Shown here: piece after piece, positions 1-8,815 of the stretch
Layout: each line of letters starts with the position of its first letter
How positions within the stretch are numbered: position 1 is the stretch's first letter
Origin: Smittium culicis
Lineage: Eukaryota; Kickxellomycota; Harpellomycetes; Harpellales; Legeriomycetaceae
DNA length: 14,054 nucleotides
Direction: 5' to 3'
NCBI GenBank assembly: GCA_001970855.1
Contig: LSSN01000803.1
Location: 1 to 14,054, forward strand
The notes under the pieces: model-generated
The model's database searches: none
Seen by the model: the letters and a program-made list of their open reading frames with translations, nothing else
Told to the model about the DNA's origin: nothing
Translations under genes and position numbers: made by a program

Positions 1-820
1 AAAATAAATCATGCGATATTATTGAATGTGTCAGGGTAGAATACCCTTTTCTAAATCCAGCCTGGTATTGGTGGAATTTTGAAATTACTGTGGAATTTAA
101 ATATTCCAAGAACATTGACTCAAAAATACGCCTAAGCATTGGAGTAAGAGCTATAGGCCTAAAATTGTCAATTGTGTTACTATCGCTTGATTTAGGAATT
201 GGGTAGATATGACTGGTGTTCCAGACATCTGGAGTTACACCATGTTTAAGCATATACTTGTATAATATGTAAAGATCACTAATAAAGCATTTTGATTTGG
301 TTAGTACCTTTAAAATATTTATGTGTAACGGATCAGGTCCTGCGGACTTTGACGACGGGTACTTATTAATAGTTTTAGTGATATTATAGTGAGAGAAATA
401 TTTATTTAGGCAAATATCATAGATAAAAATATTATTGGGTTTAAATTTATTAATTTTAATATTATTGGCTAAATTATTTACAGTGTATAATGATTTGTAA
501 AAATTAATACAGTCGTCATATGCTGATATATTTTCATCACGTGAATTTATAACCTTGAATTGATTAGTAGATTTTTGACTTTTTTTATAGAGCATTGCTG
601 CAATGTGATAATTATCAGTGTTACTAAGCTTAGTATAATATTTATTTGTACTACTATCTTTCGACTCGTGTGACTTTTTGACTGAGTAAGACTCTAATAC
701 TTCATCACATATAGTGTAAATGTAATCAAAATAATTATTGTAAATAATATTAAACTTGGTAATTTTTGCACTGTGGTTTAAATAAGACAAATTTTCAATA
801 TTTATTAATGACTTGTTAAT
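1..820 (-). CDS. Reverse transcriptase region of LINE copy A (partial, open to left edge)
   Basis: From the codon after the TAA at 821-823 the minus-strand frame runs 273 codons with no stop and leaves the window. It has no evident start, so it is the downstream remainder of the ORF2 begun near 1595. The first half is the Asn/Lys/Tyr-rich linker (INIENLSY, IYTICDEVLESYS, MLYKKSQKSTNQFKVINS). The second half is the N-terminal RT: SAGPDPLHINILKVLTKSK, WNTSHIYPIPK, IDNFRPIALTPMLRRIFES and QAGFRKGYSTLTH. These correspond to the early RT blocks that bind template and primer. The catalytic Asp blocks would lie beyond the left edge. Copy B carries the same series (SAGPDPLHINILKTLTKS, QAGFRSGYSTLTH), which confirms the reading. 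Whether the full copy works cannot be judged, and the upstream stops argue against it. Confidence 0.85.
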   Translation of the reverse strand, partial: MNKSLINIENLSYLNHSAKITKFNIIYNNYFDYIYTICDEVLESYSVKKSHESKDSSTNKYYTKLSNTDNYHIAAMLYKKSQKSTNQFKVINSRDENISAYDDCINFYKSLYTVNNLANNIKINKFKPNNIFIYDICLNKYFSHYNITKTINKYPSSKSAGPDPLHINILKVLTKSKCFISDLYILYKYMLKHGVTPDVWNTSHIYPIPKSSDSNTIDNFRPIALTPMLRRIFESMFLEYLNSTVISKFHQYQAGFRKGYSTLTHSIISHDLF

Positions 821-899
821 TTAAAAATGGTTGGAATCATATTAACTACAAAGATATAATTTTATTGCTGGAATATTTAATGGCTGTAAATTAAATTTA

Positions 900-1595
900 A
901 CGTTATCACATGATTTATTTATAGTACAATATATTTTAATGTTTAAATCTAAAAGCATAAATTTATGATCGGATAGATCACTGCATAAAGTAGAAAAAAA
1001 AATTGGCTACCAAGGATTGATGGACAAAGGCGTGATCCGGAGTGGGTCCAAGCGGCTCAGGAAACAAATGGTTCATCGATTTATATGATTCTATATCCCT
1101 AAATAGATTATGGCGTAAAAGTGGTCCGATTCTTTTGGTACCATATCATGCACCGAAGAATGTATTGATATCACCAATCAGAACGGATAATTCTGAATCT
1201 GGAATATGCTCAGCAATTTTCTCTGGCTTCATAGATGGCGGAAAATAAACACCCATTATGTAATAACCATTAATTTAAATGCTAATAGTATACCTTGTAA
1301 CGCAGGCAGAAGAAATTCGTTTTCGGATATCCTGCGAAACAAGGCAGACTATTCCGGCTTGCTCATGACCAATAGCTGGCTTCGTCAATATTCTCGGAGT
1401 TGAAACTAGGTAATCTGGATGAGAGACGTGAGCCTCGTGATCTAAAAACCATGTTTCCGCAAGGAATAGAATGTCTAATTTGGCTTCTTGAACTGCGGCT
1501 GGAGTACTGACCCATTTTCGGTCACTTAGACCTTGGCAGTTCCAGTTGCCAATTCTAATATTTCTAAATTTATTCGTAAAAAATGAATAATTTAT
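900..1595 (-). pseudogene. LINE endonuclease (EEP/APE-type) domain, copy A, broken
   Basis: Translation from about 1565 downward gives the four motifs of LINE apurinic-type endonucleases: IGNWNCQGLSDRKW (NWN at 1539-1547), LAETW with the catalytic Glu codon at 1455-1457, GDIN at 1164-1175, and SDHKF with the catalytic Asp-His pair near 965-970. PLGPTPDHAFVH lies between the last two. The domain length is normal for the family. Two in-frame stops (TAA at 1275-1277, TGA at 1146-1148) and a frame change at the A9 run 994-1002 break it. Removing one base there joins VANFF to the SDLSDHKF frame, which matches the arrangement in copy B. All catalytic residues are still encoded, so the damage looks recent compared with copy B. 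The boundary with the linker, near 900, is approximate. Confidence 0.85.
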
Positions 1596-3732
1596 CTAAT
1601 AATCTAATATGCCTAAAGTATAATTTTCTAAATATCCTAAGTACTAATTATCTAATACCTAATAAATTAAAATTGGTTTGCTTCCCAATATGGATATATT
1701 TGGACTATTTATACAAATTTTATCATTCTTATATTTACAGTTTTAACTAGATGAATTTATTTTTAAATTATATTTAATATAACACATTGCTATTGTGTTA
1801 ATTATACTCTATTCAAATTTTGAACATTGACTTAACAATTTTATAACTAGTAAATTTATTTGAATTTAATTGTATCATATTAGTAAAAATTATTAGCCAA
1901 ATATTTTAGCGTGCTATTATTAATATATTTAATATTAAAATTATATAAATATGCTATTAAATTATTTTACACTAAGAATGTGACTCATTCCTACACTAAT
2001 TATTTCTAAACTAATATCATTATAAACATATGGCTTATCTAGCAAAAAATTTATGTGTAAAAATATCTCTACGGCTTATAATTATAAAAATTACATCCAA
2101 TAATTTATTATTTAAGTCTAATTATGGCACATGCAGACAACTTCAATAACATATTACAATTCAGCCACTAAGTTATGAATAATATTGCATTCAACCGATC
2201 TGTTCTAAATTATAACTAAAGCTACATTTCTATTCGATTTATAATTTAATAATCGAATATAATATATTCATTTTATAAAATAGCCAATTATTTATAGGAT
2301 GTATAAATTTAATCTTTATAGTCATATTTATTGGAGGTTATAGCTTAAACATAAATTTCACACATATTAACTTGTATTAACTGCACAAAATATAATTAGA
2401 TAGTAACTCAAAACGTTTTAAAAAATAATATTTCAACTATGATCAATCAAGAACGTGTGTTAATATTTTACCTATTAGATTTTATTTACTTAATGCATTG
2501 TATGCATCTATATATGCAACAATAATATGAAAAACTGGGTATATTATCAAAAAATTTCAGAAATTAACCATTGAAATTATAGTTGCTATTAATTCTATAA
2601 CTGCGAACTCCATTGATAATCTCAGAATTTTGAGATATAAATTATTTAGTATACAATATTAAAATATGTCATCTTTTATATAAAAAATTGAAGCTATTTT
2701 TGATAACAAAAAACGGCTTTTATTTATCTGCTATAGTTTAAATTAAAACTCATAAATTAAAGAATAAAATTTTTATGAAGTGATATTAAATAAATATAAG
2801 AGAAGCAGTATAATTTATGTGACGTGTTAAAATATATGTTAAGGCATAATAATATTAATAAACACTTTAAATAAGGATTTTCGAAGAAATCTTATAATTA
2901 TCGATCAATTATACAAACTCATAAGTATATTTTAAAATAATTATTATCATCAGTTTATATTTATATATGCTACAAAAATAAATTGAAAAAATAATTATTA
3001 TTCGTATTCAGTAGTAGATAGCATCAATAATCGAATCGAAACTGTTATCCTTCGTAATTTATAAATAAAATGATATTTTGTATATAAATGACATCAATGT
3101 TATATACTAATTCGATTATTAATAATATATGGTTTTTTTAACTAATACTTGCTTCGCGAAAGCAATATACCAAAAAAGTGTAACAATATGTAATTATTAC
3201 ATATATTTAATAATTATATGATTAATTTTATTCATAGGGATTAATCATCATATATCATAATATTTAATGTGTAAGAATTATATCAAAAAATAAAAATTTA
3301 ATTTATCTAAATAATCAATATATCTATCAACCATAAAAACTTTTATTTATTTACATAACTAAAATGTTATAATCACATAATATACTTTAATAACATATAT
3401 TTCATATGAGTATGTCCTTATGATCTAATTAAAATTAGATATTGATTAAAATTTTTTTTTTTATTATCGTAAATATTAAAAAGTAATTGATACTATTATC
3501 AGTGTGATATTAATACATGCGTCAAACTCTAACCCTTATAACAGTATAATTATATTATATTTATTATTATTTCATGATTGTACAATATAATTCATATATT
3601 GATTTAAATTTTATTTATGACTGAAAATATTTGATAATTTATTAAATAATCAGAAGTTTAAATGTTATAAATTGTATACTATATATAATTAATATTTAGT
3701 GTATAACTGTCATGCTCCATTTTTAACTTTTG

Positions 3733-3897
3733 TTAATTACATAATTCTATCTCATAATGGATATATCGGCCGGGTATCCACACCCAATTTTCAATTTCTA
3801 TTGCCCTTAACATCCTATTTGTTCTAGACCAGATTTCCCCTTAATCTAACATACAACAAATTTTACTATAAATTGACAGCATAATCCTTCCTTTGAA
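3733..3897 (-). pseudogene. Possible relic coding fragment, family unknown
   Basis: In a desert of A+T this short stretch has a run of C-rich (plus) or G-rich (minus) sequence including CGGCCG near 3768. The minus strand gives an open frame of 35 codons at 3736-3840 (GEIWSRTNRMLRAIEIENW, then VWIPGRYIHYEIEL) ending in TAA at 3733-3735. The same frame continues upstream of a TAA at 3841-3843 for about 18 more codons (GRIMLSIYSKICCMLD). The Trp, Arg and Gly content is unlike that of random AT-rich translations nearby. I recognise no family. It could be a decayed retroelement C-terminus, or simply a compositional patch. Confidence 0.25.
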
Positions 3898-5492
3898 CTA
3901 TTATGCTATTCAACATTAATTATATCCTTTAGTACCTCATTCTTCTATTATATCACTAAATAAAATACCTAGTTAAATCTTCACCTTGACAATAATAATT
4001 AAAGTAGATTTTTCATTGAAATTATATAAATTTTTTGTTTATGATTAAAATATACTTATTAATTGTGCGACAATAATTATTCTATTAATTTTTATATAGA
4101 AATTATTTATGATAAATTATTCTTAAAATAATTTAAATTTCAATATTATATTTAAAAGATAATATAATTTAAAATAGCTTACTAATTAATTACGATATAA
4201 ATTGTGATCATATTAATTTGGTTGTCTATTAAAAATAAATCACCTTGAATATGTACAAATTAAATATCTATAATTTATTGAACTCAGTTTGTTTAGCTTT
4301 AATTTTTTTCAATTAAATATTTTTAAAATATTTTATATAAAATTAATTGAATTTCATTATTATAATTTTCAAAAAATTATGATTATTAAAGATCGATTCT
4401 ATTTTGGGAGAGAATATAGTATTCTAAATAGAGATTATCAAGATTTAACATTTATAAGTAAAATATAAAATTACAAATTAATTTTGAATTATTAATTATT
4501 TTATATTATCGATTTAAGTACATATTCTTAAGCAAAGAAACTATAAATATATAAATATTTTTATAATTTAATTTGTAGGTTATCAACATCTGAGTAATGA
4601 CTATAAAAAATTTTAATTATATACCTAATATTGTGAAAATATTTATAGAAATATTTTATATTACGATAATAAAAGTACTCTAGGATAATGTAATGAATTT
4701 GAACATATTTTTATGAGATTTCAAATATAGTAACAATTATAATATTTTTTTCTTATCTTTGTACTAAAATTATTTACTGTAAAAAATTGTTAACACATTA
4801 AAATATTGTTAATATTTATTAGCGCTTATGATCTATAATCCTGGAAGGAATAATAATAAGATGTATAGAAAAACAATTTTCAGTAAGCTTTTTTCGCTGT
4901 GAAATATAGTTAAATTGAATGCTATTAATAATTTATTAATCAATAATTCTAAATATTCATACCTATCTAAACTCAATTTATATTTCTTTCCATTTATCAC
5001 AAAATGTATTTTTATAATTTAAATGTTAAAATAAATTTGAATTTTTACGTCAAATTATAAATATTATGAGTACATCATATAAATAATACATATAGCTTTG
5101 GTTATAACTGTACTATCAGTACAAGATTACGATATGTGATAAAATAAAAATTTTATTTTAACATAACACTCAAATTTTAATAATAATTACTAAAAGATAT
5201 CAAAACAGTGATAAAATGATTAAATCAAATTTTCATATACGAATGTAAATTTAAAATCAAATTGTTTAAACTTACTATATATAATAAGCCACAATTATCG
5301 AGTTTTTATATTAATAGTTATAGACATGAATAGAATTCAAATACAATATTATCATCAATTTTATTGGTAGGATAGATGTAAATTTGATAATCGTCGATTT
5401 AGTACGACATAATAAAAATTATCAATGTGTAAAATTTATACACTTGTTTTTTTAAAAAATTTTCCATAATATATATTAAAATAATTTTATAG

Positions 5493-5528
5493 TTTTATAC
5501 ATTGTATTAATTAATACAATGTATAAAA
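5493..5528. repeat. Perfect 36-base palindrome
   Basis: The left arm 5493-5510 (TTTTATACATTGTATTAA) is the exact reverse complement of the right arm 5511-5528, with no spacer. Eighteen matching base pairs is well beyond the other inverted repeats seen in this AT-rich stretch. It could extrude as a cruciform, act as a dimeric protein-binding site, or be the trace of an inverted duplication. No flanking gene gives it a role. Confidence 0.9.
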
Positions 5529-6461
5529 AAATCAATTTATTCAATTTTCAGAGTTAATGAGTATTGATTAAACTACTATTATAAATCGATTATATTTTGA
5601 AATAGTTAATATTTCTTGATATCATGATGAAAAGATGAATACTTTAAAATAAACTAATTGTTTTTATAAAATCCAAAAAAGGTTTTATAAATTTATAAAC
5701 TAAATATTTTTCAATATGTTTGTAATCGAATATCGATAAATTTTGAGCGATCCGCAAATCATATATTAAAATAATATTTGCAGTATAATTAATTAAATAA
5801 TATGATTATCATGAATCTAAATTATAAAATATAAATAGACAAATTCCTAGTTTATTAGAAATAATAACCAAAAAAAACAATTTAAGTTTAATTACTCTTT
5901 TGATTATAATACGGATATTAAATTCTAAACGATTGAAAATAATTAAAAAATAAATTAGAACTATATATAATTATGTACATTAATAAACAATTCAAGCATA
6001 TAAGTGGTTTATGTTTTTAGTAATAATCAGAGTAAAAAAAAAATCTAAAATTTTTATAACTAATAATCTAACATTTCATTGATGATTCTATTAAATATTT
6101 ATTATATTTTATGAATAAAGAAGTCATAAAATAAATTGCGCATGATATTTTAATTTAGATATATAAATTTAGTAAATTTTTCTCAGTATTTGAAAATTTT
6201 AAAGTAATTGAACAACATTCTCACATATTAGTAAGAAAAATAGACAAAGTCTTTTAATTCCCGATTTAATTCGGTTGATATATCAATAATGCGTGTATTT
6301 TTTTAAAGTAAACTTTTAAATATGAAATATAAAAATCCTAGCAAAATATTATAACTAGTATTCTAAAAAAATGAATTTTGACATATCTACTTGTGATTGT
6401 ACAAATTAAATCTATATTAAATGTAATAATTAACATTGAAATAGTTATTTTTAAAAAAAAG

Positions 6462-6469
6462 TATAAAAG
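6462..6469 (+). promoter_or_regulatory. TATA-like box upstream of the plus-strand ORF
   Basis: The sequence TATAAAAG followed by GGG is a textbook TATA box, lying 177 bases before the ATG at 6639. Initiation about 30 bases downstream would place the start near 6490-6500 and put the TTAAC repeat tract in the 5' leader. In AT-rich DNA such strings arise by chance. The G-rich flank and its position just before the only GC-richer plus-strand ORF make it more believable. No transcription start can be seen directly. Confidence 0.4.
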
Positions 6470-6509
6470 GGTGCAATTTTAGGTAGAAATTTATACACCA
6501 ACATATTAA

Positions 6510-6630
6510 GTTTAACGTTTAACATTTAAATATTAGCTCTTAACGTTTAACATAAAACTCTTAACACTTAACATAAAACACTTAACTCTTAACATTTAAA
6601 TCTCAACTCTTAACACCTAACTTCTAACGT
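6510..6630 (+). repeat. Degenerate TTAAC repeat tract
   Basis: About a dozen copies of a YTTAAC or close variant (TTTAAC, CTTAAC, CCTAAC, TCTAAC) lie head to tail at irregular 6-21-base spacing. Within them a roughly 20-base unit, CTTAACRYTTAACATAAAAC, occurs twice in tandem (about 6538-6577). A longer variant with TTTAAATCTCAACT or TTTAAATATTAGCT flanks it on both sides. The plus strand here has almost no G. The tract ends a few bases before the ATG at 6639. It may be 5' untranslated leader, a protein-binding array, or an expanded minisatellite. The CCTAAC and CTTAAC forms also recall degenerate telomere-type repeats, but no regular telomere unit is present. Confidence 0.75.
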
Positions 6631-6638
6631 CTATCACT

Positions 6639-7388
6639 ATGCCAAGAAGCAACTCGGGATCAAAACGCGTTACAAGAAGCCGTACATCCGCCTCAAATCC
6701 TGCTTCAGCTCCGACTACTCGTTCCAGAAGACCCCCAGCTAATAGAAGCAGTAGAGTATATGGGTACCAAATATCGGCTCTCACTAGAAACAGTACCGTT
6801 TTCCTCCCATTTTCTGAAGGTTCAAATGATATGGTTTACTATCCTGTGCCTAATTATTCGGCTGTATCAATCGATCCTCCAGTGATTTAGATAGCCGATA
6901 ACGATTCATCCGATAGATCAGATTCCCCTCCTCCATACTCACTTCTTCCTCCTCAAAACAACTTGTCGGCTATTGTAGAAACAACAACCGATCCAGTTAT
7001 TACAGCAATCGCTTCAAGTTTGAAAAGTTCAGGGCCATTTTCAGTAACTACATTGGTTCCGTCTTCAGCAATAAATAGAAACTTTATAAACAACTGTAAG
7101 GGTAGAGCGTATGACGGCCAGAAAATGTTCATATATAGCTACCCATTAACCACTGCCACGACAGATCGAAGTAAAAATGGAGCGATTCAGCAGTTATCAG
7201 CTAGTATTCCACTCAGTGCTAACATTGGATCGATTAATAGACCCTCGACCGATTTTAGGATCCATCTTGCAGCCGCCTCAAATTTTAGGTCATATACACC
7301 ATATGACCATTCAAAAAAATTAAATGCTATCGAAGAACTATCAGGGATTGGAAATACCTCTTCAATCCTTTTGACTTGGTTTTGTTGA
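6639..7388 (+). pseudogene. Unrecognised Ser/Thr/Pro-rich protein, frame cut by one TAG
   Basis: ATG at 6639 is the first start after an in-frame TAA at 6618-6620 and has A at -3. The frame encodes 249 codons before TGA at 7386-7388 if the single TAG at 6888-6890 is ignored. Reading continues in the same frame with the same style on both sides, so this was or is one gene. Residues 1-40 are basic and low-complexity (RSNSGSKRVTRSRTSAS, TTRSRRPPANRSSRV), likely disordered. Around residues 90-108 is an acidic Ser/Pro segment with a PPPY motif (SDRSDSPPPYSLLPPQNN). The rest is Ser/Thr/Ala-rich with YDHSKKLNAIEELSGIG near the end. No signal peptide, membrane span or zinc finger is visible. G+C is clearly higher than in the flanks, supporting coding origin. 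A basic N-terminus plus PPPY is compatible with a Gag-like or LINE ORF1-like protein, but this is a guess. An AATAAA string lies at 7393-7398. Confidence 0.6.
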
Positions 7389-7576
7389 AAGAAATAAAGT
7401 GTAAACCGATCGCTGAGGCCAAAAAACGCTTCATTTATCTTGTATTATACATCGATAAGATATGAAACATTAAATTCCTTGATGTCAGAACTGAGATTCT
7501 TGTAATTAAATCGTACAAGAAATCATTTCTTAGCAAACTTAAAAATTTTCTAGCTATTAAAATAGTTTACTCTTAG
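7382..7576 (+). pseudogene. Frame-shifted possible continuation of the 6639 ORF
   Basis: Where the 6639 frame stops at 7386-7388, an overlapping frame starting at 7382 stays readable to TAG at 7574-7576, with a single TGA at 7463-7465. It gives LLKEIKCKPIAEAKKRFIYL, VLYIDK, then NIKFLDVRTEILVIKSYKKS and FLSKLKNFLAIK. This is Lys-rich, amphipathic sequence unlike the random translations beyond 7580. A one-base slip near 7380 would join it to the main ORF and lengthen the protein by about 64 residues. The alternative is that TGA at 7386 is the true end, followed at once by AATAAA (7393-7398), and the apparent extension is chance. Confidence 0.35.
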
Positions 7577-8046
7577 TTAAACTTTATTATTTTTAATCTT
7601 ATTTATTTATATATTTATTTATTAATAAAATTATAAAAATTATATTAATTTTAGTTTAAATTTTTTATAATTTATAAAAATATTTGAATTAGAATTGAAA
7701 AATATTAAAAAAAAATAACATAAACTATTTTCTTTTCAACTATATTTTTTTTTAAATAAAAATATTTTTGATCATAAATTTTTGTAAATTCGAACAGCGA
7801 GTCTGTATCATCCAAGTTGAAGCATTTAGCCAAGTGCGATATTTTGAAGTGTTTTTATTCATTCCCTACATTTTCTCTTTAAAAATACTGAGTTTGTTCG
7901 ACATTTGATTGAATGCTTTGATAATTCAGTATTCTTCATATAAAATGATATATCTGCTGCTTATTATTAATGCCTACTACCTTTTATTATAAATTTTATT
8001 CGATCGCGAGAAAATTTCGTTGATGAAAGTAACTTTACCTTTCTAT
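7577..8046. other. AT-rich intergenic stretch
   Basis: From 7577 to about 7790 the sequence is low-complexity A+T with long T and A runs. From 7790 to 7990 it is more mixed, and several frames stay open for 30-45 codons, but none resembles a known protein or joins a neighbour. The later part could be the 3' untranslated region of LINE copy B, which ends at 8047 on the minus strand. No poly-A tail junction or target-site duplication could be identified. Confidence 0.5.
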
Positions 8047-8815
8047 TTAAAAGTATTTTTTTAAAAATATTCTTTTATTAATGCTAGGTTTAATAATTCT
8101 AAATATATCGCTGTTGTGGATATTCTTTTTAATTAGCGATTTATTGCAGGCGCCAATTTTTAACTGCCTAATTTCAGTTATTATACTGAGGAGTGGGTTA
8201 TTTACTGAGCACTTAGAAACGTGTATTCCAAATTTAACTAAAAGCGTTTCAAAACTATCCTTAATAGAATCTATTCCTGTAAGGCTTTTAAACAGTCTAT
8301 AATAAATTATACCGCATTTAAATGATGTTCCCGTGACACATGCTAAGACGTTTTGTTGTTCTTTTTCAATTAATTCTAAACAGCTGTTATTTAGATTAAG
8401 ATAAATTAGTGGCGCTGCATACTCCCAAATAGATCGAAAATTTGATTTATAAACTGATATCCTAGTTATTGGAGGCCAACTATTTCCCTTGTATTGTAAA
8501 ATTTTTAACATACTCGCAGAGTTGAAAGTTGCATCTTTAACAAATGACTTCCAATCAACTCCTCCTAAAATTATAGGTAACCCCAAATAATTTTATGACT
8601 TAGGATTTGGTAATGGAACATCATCGATAAATAATTTTCAACCTGAAGGTCCAATGTATGCAGATTTTTTAATGTTTATAGTCATTTTGTTATTTTTGCA
8701 CCAATTTTCAACTGTGTGTACCTTTCTGGCAGCATCATTATAGTCTTTTGGTAAAAGTTGGATATCATCTGCAAAAAGAAGAGCTGATGGTATTAATAAG
8801 TTATCTGATAAAACA
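8047..8815 (-). pseudogene. LINE copy B: RT catalytic FADD block, thumb and C-terminal region
   Basis: One minus frame runs from about 8815 to the stop at 8047-8049 with two internal stops: TGA at 8638-8640 after SAYIGPSG, and TAA at 8593-8595 before NYLGLP. It begins with IPSALLFADDIQLLPKDYND. The two catalytic Asp codons of the RT active site are at 8764-8769. KVHTVENWCKNNKMTINIKK follows, the block after the active site. The long open part (8050-8592) is NYLGLPIILGGVDWKSFVKD, ISVYKSNFRSIWEYAAPLIY and EKEQQNVLACVTGTSF. This is the post-RT segment (YLG-P, W-P--R---YK, EY-APL) that I associate with LINEs of early-diverging fungi. The final 50 residues are Lys/Ile/Asn-rich and less conserved. 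The frame differs from that of the upstream RT core. Confidence 0.88.

Larger units (their letters stand above)
1..1598 (-). mobile_element. Non-LTR retrotransposon (LINE) copy A, 3' part cut by window edge
   Basis: On the minus strand an apurinic-type endonuclease (EEP fold) is followed by a reverse-transcriptase region, the standard order in ORF2 of LINEs. These enzymes nick target DNA and copy the element's RNA into it. The element starts, as far as can be read, about ten codons before the first endonuclease motif, just after a TAG at 1596-1598. No ORF1 is visible upstream. Breaks seen: TAA at 1275-1277, TGA at 1146-1148, a one-base shift near an A9 run at 994-1002, and TAA at 842-844 and 821-823. 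After 821 the frame is open to the window edge. Homology to copy B is clear along the whole shared length. The 1000-1570 stretch is visibly richer in G+C than the DNA beyond 1600. Confidence 0.9.
1599..6460. other. AT-rich region without a convincing gene
   Basis: Nearly 4.9 kb of A+T-dominated sequence with stops in all frames, many homopolymer runs and short inverted repeats. I found no ORF with amino-acid composition like a gene, no tRNA-like T-arm, and no terminal repeats of a transposon. Small inverted repeats such as 3186-3204 (9-base arms, one-base loop), 2493-2507 and 3150-3164 are of the size expected by chance in such DNA. The exceptions are the C-richer patch near 3733-3990 and the palindrome at 5493-5528, listed separately. 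It may be old transposon DNA decayed past recognition, or an AT-rich gene-poor compartment. The sequence does not decide between these. Confidence 0.6.

Noticed and set aside
1042..1403. Two overlapping plus-strand ORFs of 65-68 codons
   Set aside because: They lie antisense to the endonuclease domain of copy A, whose four motifs are clear on the minus strand.
3020..3060. Possible tRNA T-arm (TTCGATTCGAT-like, minus strand)
   Set aside because: No acceptor stem, D-arm or anticodon arm could be placed at the right spacing.
3150..3164. Small hairpin TGCTTCGCGAAAGCA as an RNA gene or terminator
   Set aside because: The stem is only about five base pairs, with no associated gene or conserved RNA structure around it.
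6639..7388. ORF1 of LINE copy A or B
   Set aside because: It is on the opposite strand from both copies, so it cannot be their ORF1 in place. It could only belong to another element.
7700..7760. Long A and T runs as a LINE poly-A insertion junction
   Set aside because: Such runs are common throughout this AT-rich window, and no target-site duplication was found next to them.
8081..8302. Plus-strand ORF of 73 codons
   Set aside because: It overlaps the conserved minus-strand C-terminal region of LINE copy B, which explains its openness, and it has no recognisable content.
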